64,000 bases of DNA from Candidatus Rifleibacteriota bacterium (GCA_015233565.1 JADFXM010000041.1:1-64000); one strand, 5' to 3'. Positions 49,872 through 59,372 are shown, numbered from the stretch's first letter. The notes: generated from the sequence alone by a model not told the origin. Translations and numbers: made by a program.

Positions 49872-52033
49872 CGTCCGGTTAATGTCCTGGTTATTATTCC
49901 TGATGGTTTATTCGCTAACAGGGTTTCCAAAAAAGTGATTAGTAGCAATGCCCATAGAAATGGGATTCCCATTTCTCTTCCTTCCCTGACAAGGGTGATC
50001 TTGTCGCCCAACTTTCCCTCTGTTCCTGGCTTTTGGTGAATCGGAATGAATCTTGGAATTTTGCTGATTGGAAATCTTTCCAGATCGCTTTCTTCAGGTG
50101 GAGAATTTACGGAAAAAGCTGAAACCCAGGTTTTGTCTTTCCAGGTTGCAGTAATTTTGTAGAATCCGACCTTTTCGGTTTCGGCAGTTGAAACCATAAT
50201 AAGTCCAGAGCCTTCTTTGCGAGTTGGTAGATCGATTTTTTCCCCGTCCGGGTTTTCAAGTGTGACTTTTTGAAGGCCTTCTTCACGAAGCAAAAAGTTT
50301 ATTGGAGTCTGGGGGGTGATTGAATCATAAGATAACCCTCCGCGACTGATCATTCCCAAAACAACCTGGTGAACAAAAGGAAGGAAAGTTGGCTTTAGGG
50401 GCCAATCAGTCCAGGAGTTATCGGCTGAGAAAGTTACCAACATGACTCGACCTTGTCCTCGTTGCTCTTCTACGATAGCCGGAAGTCCGTGACTGAGACG
50501 TGCCAACACTAAAGCTGTGTTTTGGGGCTCAACCTGGAAAAATTCGTAAATCTGGGACTTGCTGACATCACCATTCGTTTCATCAGAAAAGAATTTGAAT
50601 ACCGGATGGCCAATATCTAAGTCAGTCATCTGATAGGCGAAATTTTTTGCAACGGAGTTTCCCACTCTTCGGACAAGTCTTGCAGGGAGAATGTAGGATG
50701 CCCCCAACTCATCGATAAGATGAGTGTTGTACCAGTCGGGATCCAGTCGGGATCCGGAAAAAATGACAACATTTCCGCCGGAGGTGAGGTAGGAAGAAAG
50801 ATTTTTTACGAATTCAAGTGTAAGTTGGCGAATATTAACGAGGAATACGCATGTGTAAATGCTTAAATCGAGAGTGTTGGTTTCTTCGGCGGTTCGGCGT
50901 TCGACAAGAAAAGTTGTTTTGTCACGCTTATCAAGCGGGTTAAGGGCAAATCTGAGGAAAAGATCATCGGGGGATTCTTTGTCTTCAACCAGGCGTGGTG
51001 GATGAATTATTAAAACTTTCTGTGGAGCTAATACACGAACGGCCAGATGTCTGGAGTCGTCTGCCGGTAAAGAGTCACCTCCAAGGGAAGCTCTAACGTG
51101 GGAAACTCCTTCGGTGGGAAATGTGCAAGAGGCTAAGACTCGTTTTTTTTCGTTAGGAGCCAGATCAATTGCAATTTCGTGCTTTTTGTCACCGTCAATG
51201 AAAATTGAAAGCATTGTTTTCTGTTGGGAAGAACTGAAATTAGAAATAGTTGTTCGAAGTGGAGTTGACCTCCCCTTCAAAACGATTGGGGTGTCCAGTG
51301 CAAGATCACTGATTGCTGTGTTTGGCGGAGCTCCCTCTTCACCGATTGGAACAAGCACCAAATCTATTTCATGTGGGATTTTTTCCAGATCAAAATTTTC
51401 AACAAAATTTTTCCACCCTGTTTTTGTAACGTCAGATATAACATAAACGCTTTTCTTGAAGGATTTTATCGGGAGAAGCATTTTCAAAGCAGCAAGTAGT
51501 GCAGAATGCGGATTTGTACCATTTCCACTTAAATTGGTGTTCCTGATTGCTTCTTTTAATTCATTTTTGTCCCAGGAAAGTTGCTGAAACAGGACGTCGA
51601 TAGGATCGTTCATCAGCACTATTGAAGCTTTATCATACGGCCCCATGCCATCTAGAATTTCAATCGCCTTACTTTTGGCGGCGTTGAAAAGTGAAATTCC
51701 ACGATGGGTTGCGCCCATGGACATTGAATTATCAAGTATTACAACGAATGCTGAAGGTGAGCCTGATCCGGTTTCGAGATTTCCTCCGAAACTGATAAAA
51801 GGCTTTGCAAGTGCCATAGTTAAAAAGGCTATTACGCAAATTCTAAGAATCAGCAGAAGGAGGTTTTTCAACTTCATGCGATTCATAAGGGTTTGAGTGG
51901 AAAGTTTGATCAGTTTAAGACTGGGAAAAAATTTCCTGACGGGAGTTTTGCGATAATAAAGATGCAGATAAATTGGTACCGCAACTCCAAATAGCCCCAG
52001 GAGAAAAAGTGGGTTTCCGAAATAAAACGGCAT
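49859..52033 (-). CDS. BatA-type aerotolerance VWA protein
   Basis: 724 residues from ATG 52033 (AGAAGG five bases upstream). The N-terminal BatA domain (about 1-75, NPLFLLGLFGVAVPIYLHL, then RRTP-like segment) has two membrane helices, then a VWA domain with DNSMS MIDAS (about 96-100). A long beta-rich extension with GATase-like parts (VVIFSGSRLDPDWYN) reaches a C-terminal membrane helix. In Bacteroides, Bat proteins support stress resistance; the operon here probably forms an analogous envelope complex activated by MoxR. Confidence 0.92.
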   Translation of the reverse strand: MPFYFGNPLFLLGLFGVAVPIYLHLYYRKTPVRKFFPSLKLIKLSTQTLMNRMKLKNLLLLILRICVIAFLTMALAKPFISFGGNLETGSGSPSAFVVILDNSMSMGATHRGISLFNAAKSKAIEILDGMGPYDKASIVLMNDPIDVLFQQLSWDKNELKEAIRNTNLSGNGTNPHSALLAALKMLLPIKSFKKSVYVISDVTKTGWKNFVENFDLEKIPHEIDLVLVPIGEEGAPPNTAISDLALDTPIVLKGRSTPLRTTISNFSSSQQKTMLSIFIDGDKKHEIAIDLAPNEKKRVLASCTFPTEGVSHVRASLGGDSLPADDSRHLAVRVLAPQKVLIIHPPRLVEDKESPDDLFLRFALNPLDKRDKTTFLVERRTAEETNTLDLSIYTCVFLVNIRQLTLEFVKNLSSYLTSGGNVVIFSGSRLDPDWYNTHLIDELGASYILPARLVRRVGNSVAKNFAYQMTDLDIGHPVFKFFSDETNGDVSKSQIYEFFQVEPQNTALVLARLSHGLPAIVEEQRGQGRVMLVTFSADNSWTDWPLKPTFLPFVHQVVLGMISRGGLSYDSITPQTPINFLLREEGLQKVTLENPDGEKIDLPTRKEGSGLIMVSTAETEKVGFYKITATWKDKTWVSAFSVNSPPEESDLERFPISKIPRFIPIHQKPGTEGKLGDKITLVREGREMGIPFLWALLLITFLETLLANKPSGIITRTLTGRWNT

Positions 52034-52052
52034 AGAAGCCTTCTTCCTCCAG

Positions 52053-52970
52053 TCAGATCGATCCGGAAACAAAAGCCTGTCGTCGGGTAAAAAACGATTT
52101 TAGGCTTGCTTCCAGTGGGCGTGAAGTATCGGTTAAAAGATAATCAATTCCCGATTTACGGAGCGCCGATTGGAACGTGCTTACAAGATGGTTAATTCTT
52201 TTTACATATTCGCGGCGAAGTGAAAAAGCATCGGTAATAATTTCGGTTTTGTCCTCAAGATCTTCAAAAAGGGTTATGTCTTCAAAAGGAAATGAGATTT
52301 CATGGCGATCCAGTACATGAAAAATTAAAACCTCATGCCTTCTCGAGCGAAGTTGACGTGCTTTTGCAATAATTGTTTCAGCACGATCCATGAGGTCTGA
52401 GAAAATAATGAGTATACCCCTTTTCCTCATGGTTTCAGCAACCCGGTCAAGCGCTTCTGACACATCGGTTTCATCAGAGGGGGTTGTGTTTTCAAGCTCG
52501 TTGCAAATTACCTTCAGGTGTGACATTCCGGTTTTGGGGCGGATAATCCTTTTTATTCCTTTTGAAAATGTGACAAGACCAACTGAGTCTTGTTGCCGGA
52601 GCATCAAAAAAGCAAGAGAAGCAGCCAAAGTAGCTGCGTAATCCATTTTGTTGAGTATGCCATCCCCTTTGTATGACATCGATCCGCTGACATCAAGTAC
52701 CAGATACCCTGAAAGGTTAGTTTCCTCTTCATGTTCTTTGATGTAGTATTTGTCCGTTCGGCCGTATATCTTCCAATCTATGTCTTTAATCGGGTCTCCG
52801 GGAGTGTACTGGCGATACTCTGCAAATTCAACATTAAACCCTTTGAAAGGACTTTTGTGCAAGCCGGAAACAAAGCCCTCCACGACTGTCCTTGCTTTCA
52901 CTTCCAGTGATGAAAATGAAGCAAGAAGCTTGGGATCGAGGTAACGTGAAAGTCGATGTGTATTTTTCAT
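52053..52970 (-). CDS. DUF58 protein with VWA-like fold
   Basis: 305 residues, soluble. The DUF58 signature is VEFAEYRQYTPGDPIKDIDWKIYGRTDKYYIKE-like (about 46-80), here with the strongly conserved Y-x-x-G-D-x-x-x-x-I-D-W. It continues into a VWA MIDAS DVSGSMS (about 92-98) and LIIFSDLMD. DUF58 proteins act as adaptors for the MoxR ATPase. It lies 62 bases after moxR and 19 before batA. Confidence 0.95.
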   Translation of the reverse strand: MKNTHRLSRYLDPKLLASFSSLEVKARTVVEGFVSGLHKSPFKGFNVEFAEYRQYTPGDPIKDIDWKIYGRTDKYYIKEHEEETNLSGYLVLDVSGSMSYKGDGILNKMDYAATLAASLAFLMLRQQDSVGLVTFSKGIKRIIRPKTGMSHLKVICNELENTTPSDETDVSEALDRVAETMRKRGILIIFSDLMDRAETIIAKARQLRSRRHEVLIFHVLDRHEISFPFEDITLFEDLEDKTEIITDAFSLRREYVKRINHLVSTFQSALRKSGIDYLLTDTSRPLEASLKSFFTRRQAFVSGSI

Positions 52971-53032
52971 ATCAGAAGGAAGCTTGAACTTCCTTTATAG
53001 TTAACAATTTGTCGAACTCATAAATTAACTGT

Positions 53033-54055
53033 TTAATGAGTAGGTTCAGGAACGGACCTTAAAATTCTTTCAATCAAGGTGTCTGCTGTAATTCCTTCCG
53101 CTTCCGCGTTGAAATTCAACATGATCCGGTGCCTGAGAACGGCATAAGCGAGTGCGCGAACGTCGTCACAGGAAACATAATATCGCCCACGAAGTACTGC
53201 CCGGGATTTGCCTCCGAGTATAAGATATTGACTGGCACGCGGTCCTGCTCCCCACGTAACGAAATCATTTACGAAATCGAAACTTTTCGGAAGATTTGGA
53301 CGGGTTGCCTCTGCTATGGATACAGCATACCCTGCAACATGGTCGGAAACTGGTACTCTTCTCACAATATCCTGTAACTCGAGAATTCTGGTCTGGTCGA
53401 TTACGGGTGAAAGTTCGGCTTGGAAGCCGCTGGTTGTGGCTTTAACCATTGTCACTTCTTCTTCGTGAGTTGGGTATTCAATTCGAATATTGAACATGAA
53501 TCTGTCTAACTGTGCTTCGGGAAGAGGATAAGTCCCTTCTTGTTCTATTGGGTTTTGGGTGGCCAGAACGAAAAAAGGAGCTTCCAATGAATAAGTTTTT
53601 CCGCTTGCCGTGACTGCTCTTTCCTGCATTGCCTGTAAAAGCGCTGCCTGGGTTTTGGGTGGAGTGCGGTTTATTTCATCGGAAAGAAGAATTTGGGTGA
53701 ACAGTGGACCTTGTACAAATCGGAAACGTCTTTCTTTTGTGACCGGGTCATCTTCCAATATTTCAGTGCCGGTAATGTCTGAAGGCATCAAGTCCGGTGT
53801 AAATTGTATTCGTCTGAACTTTAAATCGAGCAATTGTGCAAGAGAGTTTACCAAAAGAGTTTTTCCCAAGCCAGGAACACCGATTAAAAGAACATGGCCT
53901 TTGGCGAAAAGAGCGTAAAGAATTTCCTCAACAACTTTTTCCTGGCCGATAAAAACTTTGCCTATACCCTTGATAATTAGCTCTCTGGCTTTTTCAATTT
54001 CAGCTATAGCTTTTGTGTCGCTAATTTCTTGATTAGATGGATTGTTTTCCGCCAT
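53033..54055 (-). CDS. MoxR-family AAA+ ATPase
   Basis: 340 residues from ATG 54055 with GGAGG seven bases upstream. Walker A is GVPGLGKT; Walker B is ILLSDEINRTPPKTQAALLQAM; sensor I ATQNPIEQEGTYPLPEAQLDRF is the family signature. A lid domain follows. MoxR ATPases act as chaperones that load metals or activate VWA-domain proteins. As first gene of the long minus-strand operon it defines its type. The upstream gap to 54212 should contain the operon promoter. Confidence 0.96.
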   Translation of the reverse strand: MAENNPSNQEISDTKAIAEIEKARELIIKGIGKVFIGQEKVVEEILYALFAKGHVLLIGVPGLGKTLLVNSLAQLLDLKFRRIQFTPDLMPSDITGTEILEDDPVTKERRFRFVQGPLFTQILLSDEINRTPPKTQAALLQAMQERAVTASGKTYSLEAPFFVLATQNPIEQEGTYPLPEAQLDRFMFNIRIEYPTHEEEVTMVKATTSGFQAELSPVIDQTRILELQDIVRRVPVSDHVAGYAVSIAEATRPNLPKSFDFVNDFVTWGAGPRASQYLILGGKSRAVLRGRYYVSCDDVRALAYAVLRHRIMLNFNAEAEGITADTLIERILRSVPEPTH

Positions 54056-54211
54056 CAGACACCTCCAATTATTGAGATTGAAGATTACCATGTTAGATAG
54101 TTATCATGCAAGTGGAGAAAACCAATTTTTCTTAATCAGGAATTTTGGTAAATACGAGAAAGCGTGTTTAGGTATTTTTTGACAGTAAACAAACAATAAT
54201 CAGAAAGTGTA

Positions 54212-55321
54212 TTACATGTTGAAAGGGCCAACTGAGCCTTTTATTTTGAAAATTGTCATCCCATGAACCTGAAAAAATGAGCCAAATCCCCCGCTAATTC
54301 CGTGACATACCCCAAGGGCGAATAAGTTGGGAGCTGTTTGGAAAATGAGCGCCCAGAGGATTCCAACCAAAAAGCAAATAAACATAAGCGTATAAGCTGT
54401 CAGATGGTAAATGGAAAAAATTACTGCTGTTAACAGGGATGAAAGAAGTGGACTGCTGATTCCTTTTCGAATACGTGTGTTGAAATAGCTTAAAAAGAGG
54501 AGTTCCTGTAAAGTTCCCCAAAAAATATAAGTTCCGATCCTGATAATGCCTCTTTGGGGGATCAGCTCAACGTATCCATTGTTTAACAGGTAAATATACA
54601 CATAACCGGTTATGAAAACCAGAAAAGATCCAACTAAAAAGTAAATTGCAATAAATTTAGCAACTTGTACGAGGTTGTCGTATCTAACTACGCAAATTAA
54701 AAACAAATTGGCCATTGTCAAGAAACCTAATATTATTAAGTACTGAGGAATCATAGTCTGAAGCTTAATTCCAATCGACCGCCTCAATAATCCGGTTAAA
54801 ATTTCGTTGCAACCTTCAGGAAAAAAAAAGCAACCAGCTATTACAAATAAGTTAACAAGAAGAAATCCCATTCTGGCCAGGTTCCGGTGTTCCCCTTTTT
54901 TGAGATATTCTAAGAACGCGCTCGGAGATCCAATTCCCCAATCCTGATGGGTGTCTTTATTGAGCGGGCCGGACAAAAAAAGAATATAAAAAATCGAGAA
55001 CCCAAGCAATACATCTCCCAAAACCCCTGCTGTTTTTCCGGTTGGTAAAATTCCCCAAATAGTGACCAAAGTCCAAATGAGAACGATAAAAACTTCAAGA
55101 AGACTCTTCCGGGCAACTTTGGTGTTGAGACGATGAGGTGTTAAAAACAGCATGTATCCAACGATTCCAGCAAGGTAAAAAAAACCGAATATTTTTAAGC
55201 TACCGGGAGCAGGAAGCATTAGGAGATAAAAAGGTAACAACATCAGGAAAATAACACATGCCTCGATGGTTTCTTCTCGCGATGATTTAATCACAGCCTT
55301 AGTATCTTCTTCCTCTGGCAA
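54212..55321 (-). CDS. CPBP-like intramembrane protease homologue
   Basis: 369 residues with about nine membrane helices. The C-terminal third fits the CPBP/Abi family: GTLQELLFLSYFNTRIRKG (motif 1), IFSIYHLTAY (His of motif 2) and GVCHGISGG (His of motif 3). Motif 1 of active members is EExxxR; here it is QELLFLS, missing the first Glu and the Arg, so activity is doubtful. Relatives act in prenyl-protein processing, bacteriocin immunity or unknown roles. It lies 156 bases upstream of moxR, which may be a separate unit. Confidence 0.82.
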   Translation of the reverse strand: MPEEEDTKAVIKSSREETIEACVIFLMLLPFYLLMLPAPGSLKIFGFFYLAGIVGYMLFLTPHRLNTKVARKSLLEVFIVLIWTLVTIWGILPTGKTAGVLGDVLLGFSIFYILFLSGPLNKDTHQDWGIGSPSAFLEYLKKGEHRNLARMGFLLVNLFVIAGCFFFPEGCNEILTGLLRRSIGIKLQTMIPQYLIILGFLTMANLFLICVVRYDNLVQVAKFIAIYFLVGSFLVFITGYVYIYLLNNGYVELIPQRGIIRIGTYIFWGTLQELLFLSYFNTRIRKGISSPLLSSLLTAVIFSIYHLTAYTLMFICFLVGILWALIFQTAPNLFALGVCHGISGGFGSFFQVHGMTIFKIKGSVGPFNM

Positions 55322-55439
55322 AAGTGGTGCTTCTCTATTTTATTTTTTTTTTCTCCGAAACGCAAATCCTTAAATTAACTTCCAAAATTGAAGTTATCAA
55401 GAATAATAAGCAACTCATTCAGGTCAGTTTTTCTGAAAA

Positions 55440-55775
55440 CAAAATCAGAGTTATAAAAATCCTACAAAATAATAACGCAACATTTTCGACAGTTTATAGC
55501 GCCAGAGGTTTGACCAAACCGATCAATTTGCGTGATTACCTTAAATTTTGGTATTATACCAATCTCAAAAAATACGTGCACTTCCCCAAGGACTTTGATT
55601 TGACCAAAATGTAAAGGGATCGCTTTATTCTGCAAGAAAAAACGAAATTTTCGGGAAAATAAGGATCCCTTACTGGATGGTTGAAACATTCATTTCTGTC
55701 AGATAAAATCTATTTTTACGCTGGTCTGAAGCGAGAAACAAGGTGTATGAACGAACTAATTGGAATTGGTATTAT
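55440..55775 (+). repeat. Family A repeat, left plus right units joined
   Basis: The left unit (to about 55555) matches 11076-11175 and 58439-58697; the right unit (55556-55775) matches 29804-30021. They meet at the palindrome GGTATTATACC. A reading frame runs through the left unit into the right one (ARGLTKPINLRDYLKFWYYTNLKKY) and stops at about 55612. This is the most complete copy and suggests the repeats descend from one protein gene. Nothing else is seen in the 55322-55790 gap. Confidence 0.7.
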
Positions 55776-55790
55776 TTAACAAAAAATCCT

Positions 55791-56270
55791 TTACCAGATT
55801 TCGTCAAGTTTGTCTGAGTAAAATCGAATTGCTCTTTCATAAGCGAGAATACACTGATAATTTGTTGTGTCGCATACAAGATTGAGAAGGAGTTTCATTG
55901 CCTCCTTATGATAATCGAGATTATAAAGAGTCATAGAAAGAAAGACCAGGAACTCCTTGTTTTCAGGAAACTTAGAAATTCCTTCAAGAAAAACATCTCT
56001 TGACTTCTGATAATCTCCAATAGCCCTATAGGTTGAACCAAGGCCAAGATATGCTCCTTTTAAATCTGTAGCATCGAGGCCATTTTTAATTGATTTAAGG
56101 TAGTAAGGAACTGCTTCTTTTTCCTTGCCGAGAAGATCGTGACACCACGCCATTTGATAATTGCATTTTGCATCATCTGGAGAAAGGTCCAATAAATGTC
56201 TGAGGACTTCAATTGCTTCATCAATCCTTTTCTCATTTCTCAATGAGATTGCTGATTCAATAGTATTCAC
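55791..56270 (-). CDS. TPR protein
   Basis: 159 residues from the GTG at 56270, preferred to the upstream ATG because GGAGG sits five bases before it. Cytosolic. Four or five TPR-like helix pairs: KRIDEAIEVLRHLLDLSPDDAKCNYQMAWCHD, KEAVPYYLKSIKNG, YQKSRDVFLEGISKFPEN and YHKEAMKLLLNLV, with a C-terminal FYSDKLDEIW. That ending is shared by a family of short TPR proteins in Firmicutes. Function unknown. Confidence 0.85.
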   Translation of the reverse strand: MNTIESAISLRNEKRIDEAIEVLRHLLDLSPDDAKCNYQMAWCHDLLGKEKEAVPYYLKSIKNGLDATDLKGAYLGLGSTYRAIGDYQKSRDVFLEGISKFPENKEFLVFLSMTLYNLDYHKEAMKLLLNLVCDTTNYQCILAYERAIRFYSDKLDEIW

Positions 56271-56396
56271 AACTACCTCCAAAAGTAGCAAATTCCTTTT
56301 TCAATTATTCTGTATAAAATTTCTGCACAAATTTTATTCTTCGCCGGTTTTTCAGGCGAAGTCATTTTCTATTTAATTGCTTTTATTCTTTCTTGT

Positions 56397-56834
56397 TTAA
56401 CCGACCTTTTCGGGTTCGTTAATCTGCCCCATATCGATTATCTCCATTTTTATTAAATCTGGTGGATCACGCTTGGGTGCAAAAAATATCTGTGTCAGAA
56501 TAGTATTTTGCTTCCATAAATACGGACAACTGACACCTGGCTTTTCTGACTTCTGCATTATCGGAACTGGTTTCCCCGCTGCATTCCAAAGAATCATCTG
56601 TAGATACCGAAACTTCTTTCTAAATCCTGGACTATTAATGCCAAAATACATTATCTTGTTAACACGCTTCGGAAGAGGGTGCTGGAGAAATTTTCGAAGA
56701 AATTCTTTTACACCCAATGTCATGACTTTTCTTTTTTTGCCACGATAATCCTTGTAATGAAATGAAATTTTTCCATCCTTCAGACTGATGATTCTGCCAT
56801 CTTCCCCTGGAAACCTTCCTGTTATCATAATCAA
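56397..56834 (-). pseudogene. IS91-type transposase, C-terminal remnant
   Basis: 145 residues. The segment ISLKDGKISFHYKDYRGKKRK, then MTLGVKEFLRKFLQHPLPKRVNKIMYFG, matches the end of IS91/IS801 Y2 transposases (RYKDYR...MTL..EEFIRRFLLHVLPKGF.RIR.YG). The N-terminal zinc and catalytic Tyr parts are missing. A start with GGGAG exists but the product would lack catalysis. A trace of a rolling-circle element. Confidence 0.8.
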
Positions 56835-56962
56835 CTCCCTTTATTTCAGGAGGAGTGATACCCCCTGTCAAGTTTAAAATACAATAATTGAGGAAAAAGC
56901 TTCAAAGTCCTCTATTTGGTTAATTCCTGACGCCAACAAAAAATCGCATGCCAAAAAACGCC

Positions 56963-56991
56963 TTGAAAGATAAAAATGAATATGCTAAGTT
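56963..56991 (+). promoter_or_regulatory. Promoter upstream of the MFS gene (duplicated sequence)
   Basis: TTGAAA at 56963-56968 and TAAGTT at 56986-56991, 17 bases apart. The same promoter and flanks are repeated at 59242-59270. Confidence 0.55.
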
Positions 56992-57031
56992 GAGCAGACT
57001 AATAAGCAAGTTCCTATAAAGAAGTGATCTG

Positions 57032-58216
57032 ATGTTTCCATTCAAAAGTAAAATCCCACCCCAGGATCAATATTCCTATGTAATAGACTCAATCTCGGGG
57101 GCCTACTACGGACTCTATATGGGCTTCTTGCTTCCATTTGTACCGATGGTTCTCAAGCGTTTAGGCGCAACAAATTTACAAATGGGACTCTGCATGTCCA
57201 TTCCATATTTTGCATATCTGGTTTCCCCGTTTCTTCTCCCTTTCTTTAATAAATTCAAAGCGCTCGATGTTATCTGCATCCTTACCGGGATTTTTAGACC
57301 TACGGTAATCGCAATAGGCATATTTTCCGGAAAATGGATAATCCTGATAATTTATCTTCTGAACCAAGTAGCAGAAGGAATGGGAGTTTCTATTTATATC
57401 CGGCTTTTGGAGGCGGCGTATTCCGACGAAGGGCGGGGATTGGCACTGGGCTACCAAAAAGCTTTTCAGTCGATTTGTCAACTCATGGGCTTTTTCCTTG
57501 GGGGTATATTAATCGATCAGGGGCATGCTGTAATGGCCTTCGGTTTTGCTGGTCTGTCGGGTTTCCTTTCCTCGTTGACATTTCTGAGAGTTTTGAAAGG
57601 TAAGTATTCACCTGAATTTTCAACAACTATCATGCGTGGAAGTGAAGTTTTGAAAACCTTTGTTGATAATAAAACTTTTTTCTGGATGAACATTTCCGTC
57701 ACATTTTTCTATTTTGGAAGTATCCTCTTAGTGGCGGCCCAACCTACATATTTCGTTGATAAATTCGACATTTCAAATTCATCAATAGGCTTTTTGAATT
57801 CATTGTCATCCATGGTCGCTATTGTATTTTTTCCCTTGTTCGGGACCTATGCAACCAGGGGTACACCTCAGAAAGCTCTGCTTATGTGCTTTTTTGTGGG
57901 AATGTTCGAACCATGGGTAAATATCTTTGCTCCGACAACGGCTTTTCTGACGATTTCGTTTTTTATGTGTGGAGCCCACAATGCGGGGTTTGAAGTGAGC
58001 TGGCCTCTGATACTCATAAAAACAGTCCCAACTGAAAAAATTGCTTTTTACGTTTCAGTTTTTATTCTCCTGCTGGGGGTGCGCGGAACAATTGCAGGGA
58101 TGCTATCAAATACTTTAATTCCCATCATCGGCGTGGAGAAAGTTCTTGCGTTAAGTGGGTTGTTGATGGCTGCAGGATTTTTTATTGGTATTTTTTCCAG
58201 AAAGCGATGGGGTTAA
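57032..58216 (+). CDS. MFS transporter
   Basis: 394 residues with about 12 membrane helices. Family features are the first-half repeat (GFLLPFVPMVLKRLGATNLQMGLCMSIPYFAYLVSPF), R-x-x-x-G-x-x-x-G patterns in the middle (DEGRGLALGYQKAFQ) and a second-half repeat (SSIGFLNSLSSMVAIVFFPLFGTYATRG) around the central loop. The substrate is not evident. It starts 41 bases after the putative -10 box. No transporter partner or regulator is next to it. Confidence 0.9.
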   Translation: MFPFKSKIPPQDQYSYVIDSISGAYYGLYMGFLLPFVPMVLKRLGATNLQMGLCMSIPYFAYLVSPFLLPFFNKFKALDVICILTGIFRPTVIAIGIFSGKWIILIIYLLNQVAEGMGVSIYIRLLEAAYSDEGRGLALGYQKAFQSICQLMGFFLGGILIDQGHAVMAFGFAGLSGFLSSLTFLRVLKGKYSPEFSTTIMRGSEVLKTFVDNKTFFWMNISVTFFYFGSILLVAAQPTYFVDKFDISNSSIGFLNSLSSMVAIVFFPLFGTYATRGTPQKALLMCFFVGMFEPWVNIFAPTTAFLTISFFMCGAHNAGFEVSWPLILIKTVPTEKIAFYVSVFILLLGVRGTIAGMLSNTLIPIIGVEKVLALSGLLMAAGFFIGIFSRKRWG

Positions 58217-58438
58217 GCAAGGCTTTTGAAATGCTATTTAATTCATCTACGTTTATTTTGTTTTTCACTTTAGTAGCCCTGCAGATATGAAAAAATGCTA
58301 AAAATCGGAAGAAAATTCACGTGCAAAGTATCACAAACGATTGTTGGCGGGGTTCTTGGGTGTTGTATTTTCGTGAATAACCTTAATTTTTCACGGCTTC
58401 CCAAATCAACCGGAAAATTTCAAACTTCAATTACAGAT

Positions 58439-58697
58439 AATACCAATCCCACGAAATAATAACGGAACTTTTCCGATGGTTTGTAGGGCAGCGAAAAAGA
58501 GTAAAAATACTTGACTTATAAATCTGCATCAACGCAAGTGCAGAAAATTTGGAAAAAATAATTTTTCGTGAATTTTTTTTTGAATTGTATAGTTAATTGC
58601 CAATGTCAATATGAGTTTACTCTTTGTTGCTGTTTGTAGGGCCAGGAGCTTGATCGAACCTATCAATTTGCGTTAATATTTCTAATAATTGGTATTA
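58439..58697 (+). repeat. Family A repeat, left unit, interrupted by a nested element
   Basis: Starts AATACCAATCCC and ends AATTGGTATTAT. Without the 142-base insertion and one 11-base duplication it is about 106 bases, like the copy at 11076. The core GGGCCAGGAGCTTGATC is intact after the insertion. The remaining bases of the 58217-59372 gap, apart from the elements listed, hold no gene I recognise. Confidence 0.75.
58490..58631 (+). mobile_element. 142-base nested MITE-like element (family E)
   Basis: Ends AGCGAAAAAGAGTAAA and TTTACTCTTTGTTGCT are inverted repeats matching at 14 of 16 positions. The flanks are the direct repeat GTTTGTAGGGC (58479-58489 and 58632-58642). The uninterrupted relatives at 11076 and 55440 show the pre-insertion state. 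No coding capacity. Confidence 0.8.
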
Positions 58698-58991
58698 TGC
58701 TCGCCGCAATTTGCAGGTTAAACGTTCTACGGGGACTGGAACCCGATGTTTGAAGCTGTCGGAAAACTCTCAGTATATTTTACTCGGTACAAAGTGGCTC
58801 GCTGTTGATGCTAAAAAGCAAGGCGAAATTTTGAATCGGTAAATTAAAACATGAAAAATACTGGATTTTTCGACAGACTAGTTTGTGCAGTTCTCTGGTT
58901 TTCCAAACAGTCGACTAATACAGCGTTTTCACAGCAATTCTCGCTAACTTAACGACCATGCAAATTTTTATTTCTGCCAGGACTTTTTAGA

Positions 58992-59208
58992 CCGAAGTTC
59001 CCGAGTGAAAAAGCCCTCTTGTTATGACCTGAAGCAAAAAAGAAGCCTTATTTGCCTGCTTTTTCTGTCCATGTAAATTTGACGCCTGAAAATAGCATTT
59101 GAAGATGGTTTCAAGGGTTTTCCTACTGTCCAGTAAAAACCGTCTGAAAAATGCCTTAAATTCGTTTACAGATCAGGATTTCAATAGATTTTGCGTCCGG
59201 AACTTCGG
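58992..59208 (+). mobile_element. Family C MITE-like element, copy 2
   Basis: 217 bases, same orientation as copy 1 and nearly identical to it; ends CCGAAGTTCC and GGAACTTCGG. Flanking direct repeat TTTAGA at 58986-58991 and 59209-59214. Confidence 0.95.
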
Positions 59209-59241
59209 TTTAGAAATGTCCCCTCCCCAAAAAGCAACGCC

Positions 59242-59270
59242 TTGAAAGATAAAAATGAATATGCTAGGAT
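59242..59270 (+). promoter_or_regulatory. Second copy of the MFS-type promoter, before the SelO-like gene
   Basis: TTGAAA at 59242-59247 and TAGGAT at 59265-59270, 17 bases apart. The flanks (ACGCCTTGAAAG on the left, AGCAAATTCCTAT on the right) match those at 56959-57016. Confidence 0.55.
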
Positions 59271-59372
59271 GAACGCGCTAAAAAGCAAATTCCTATCATG
59301 GTTAAATCCAATTGATTGTCTATATTATAGACATTGTTCGAAAAGATTTAACTGTAGAAATGCTGAGTCCTT

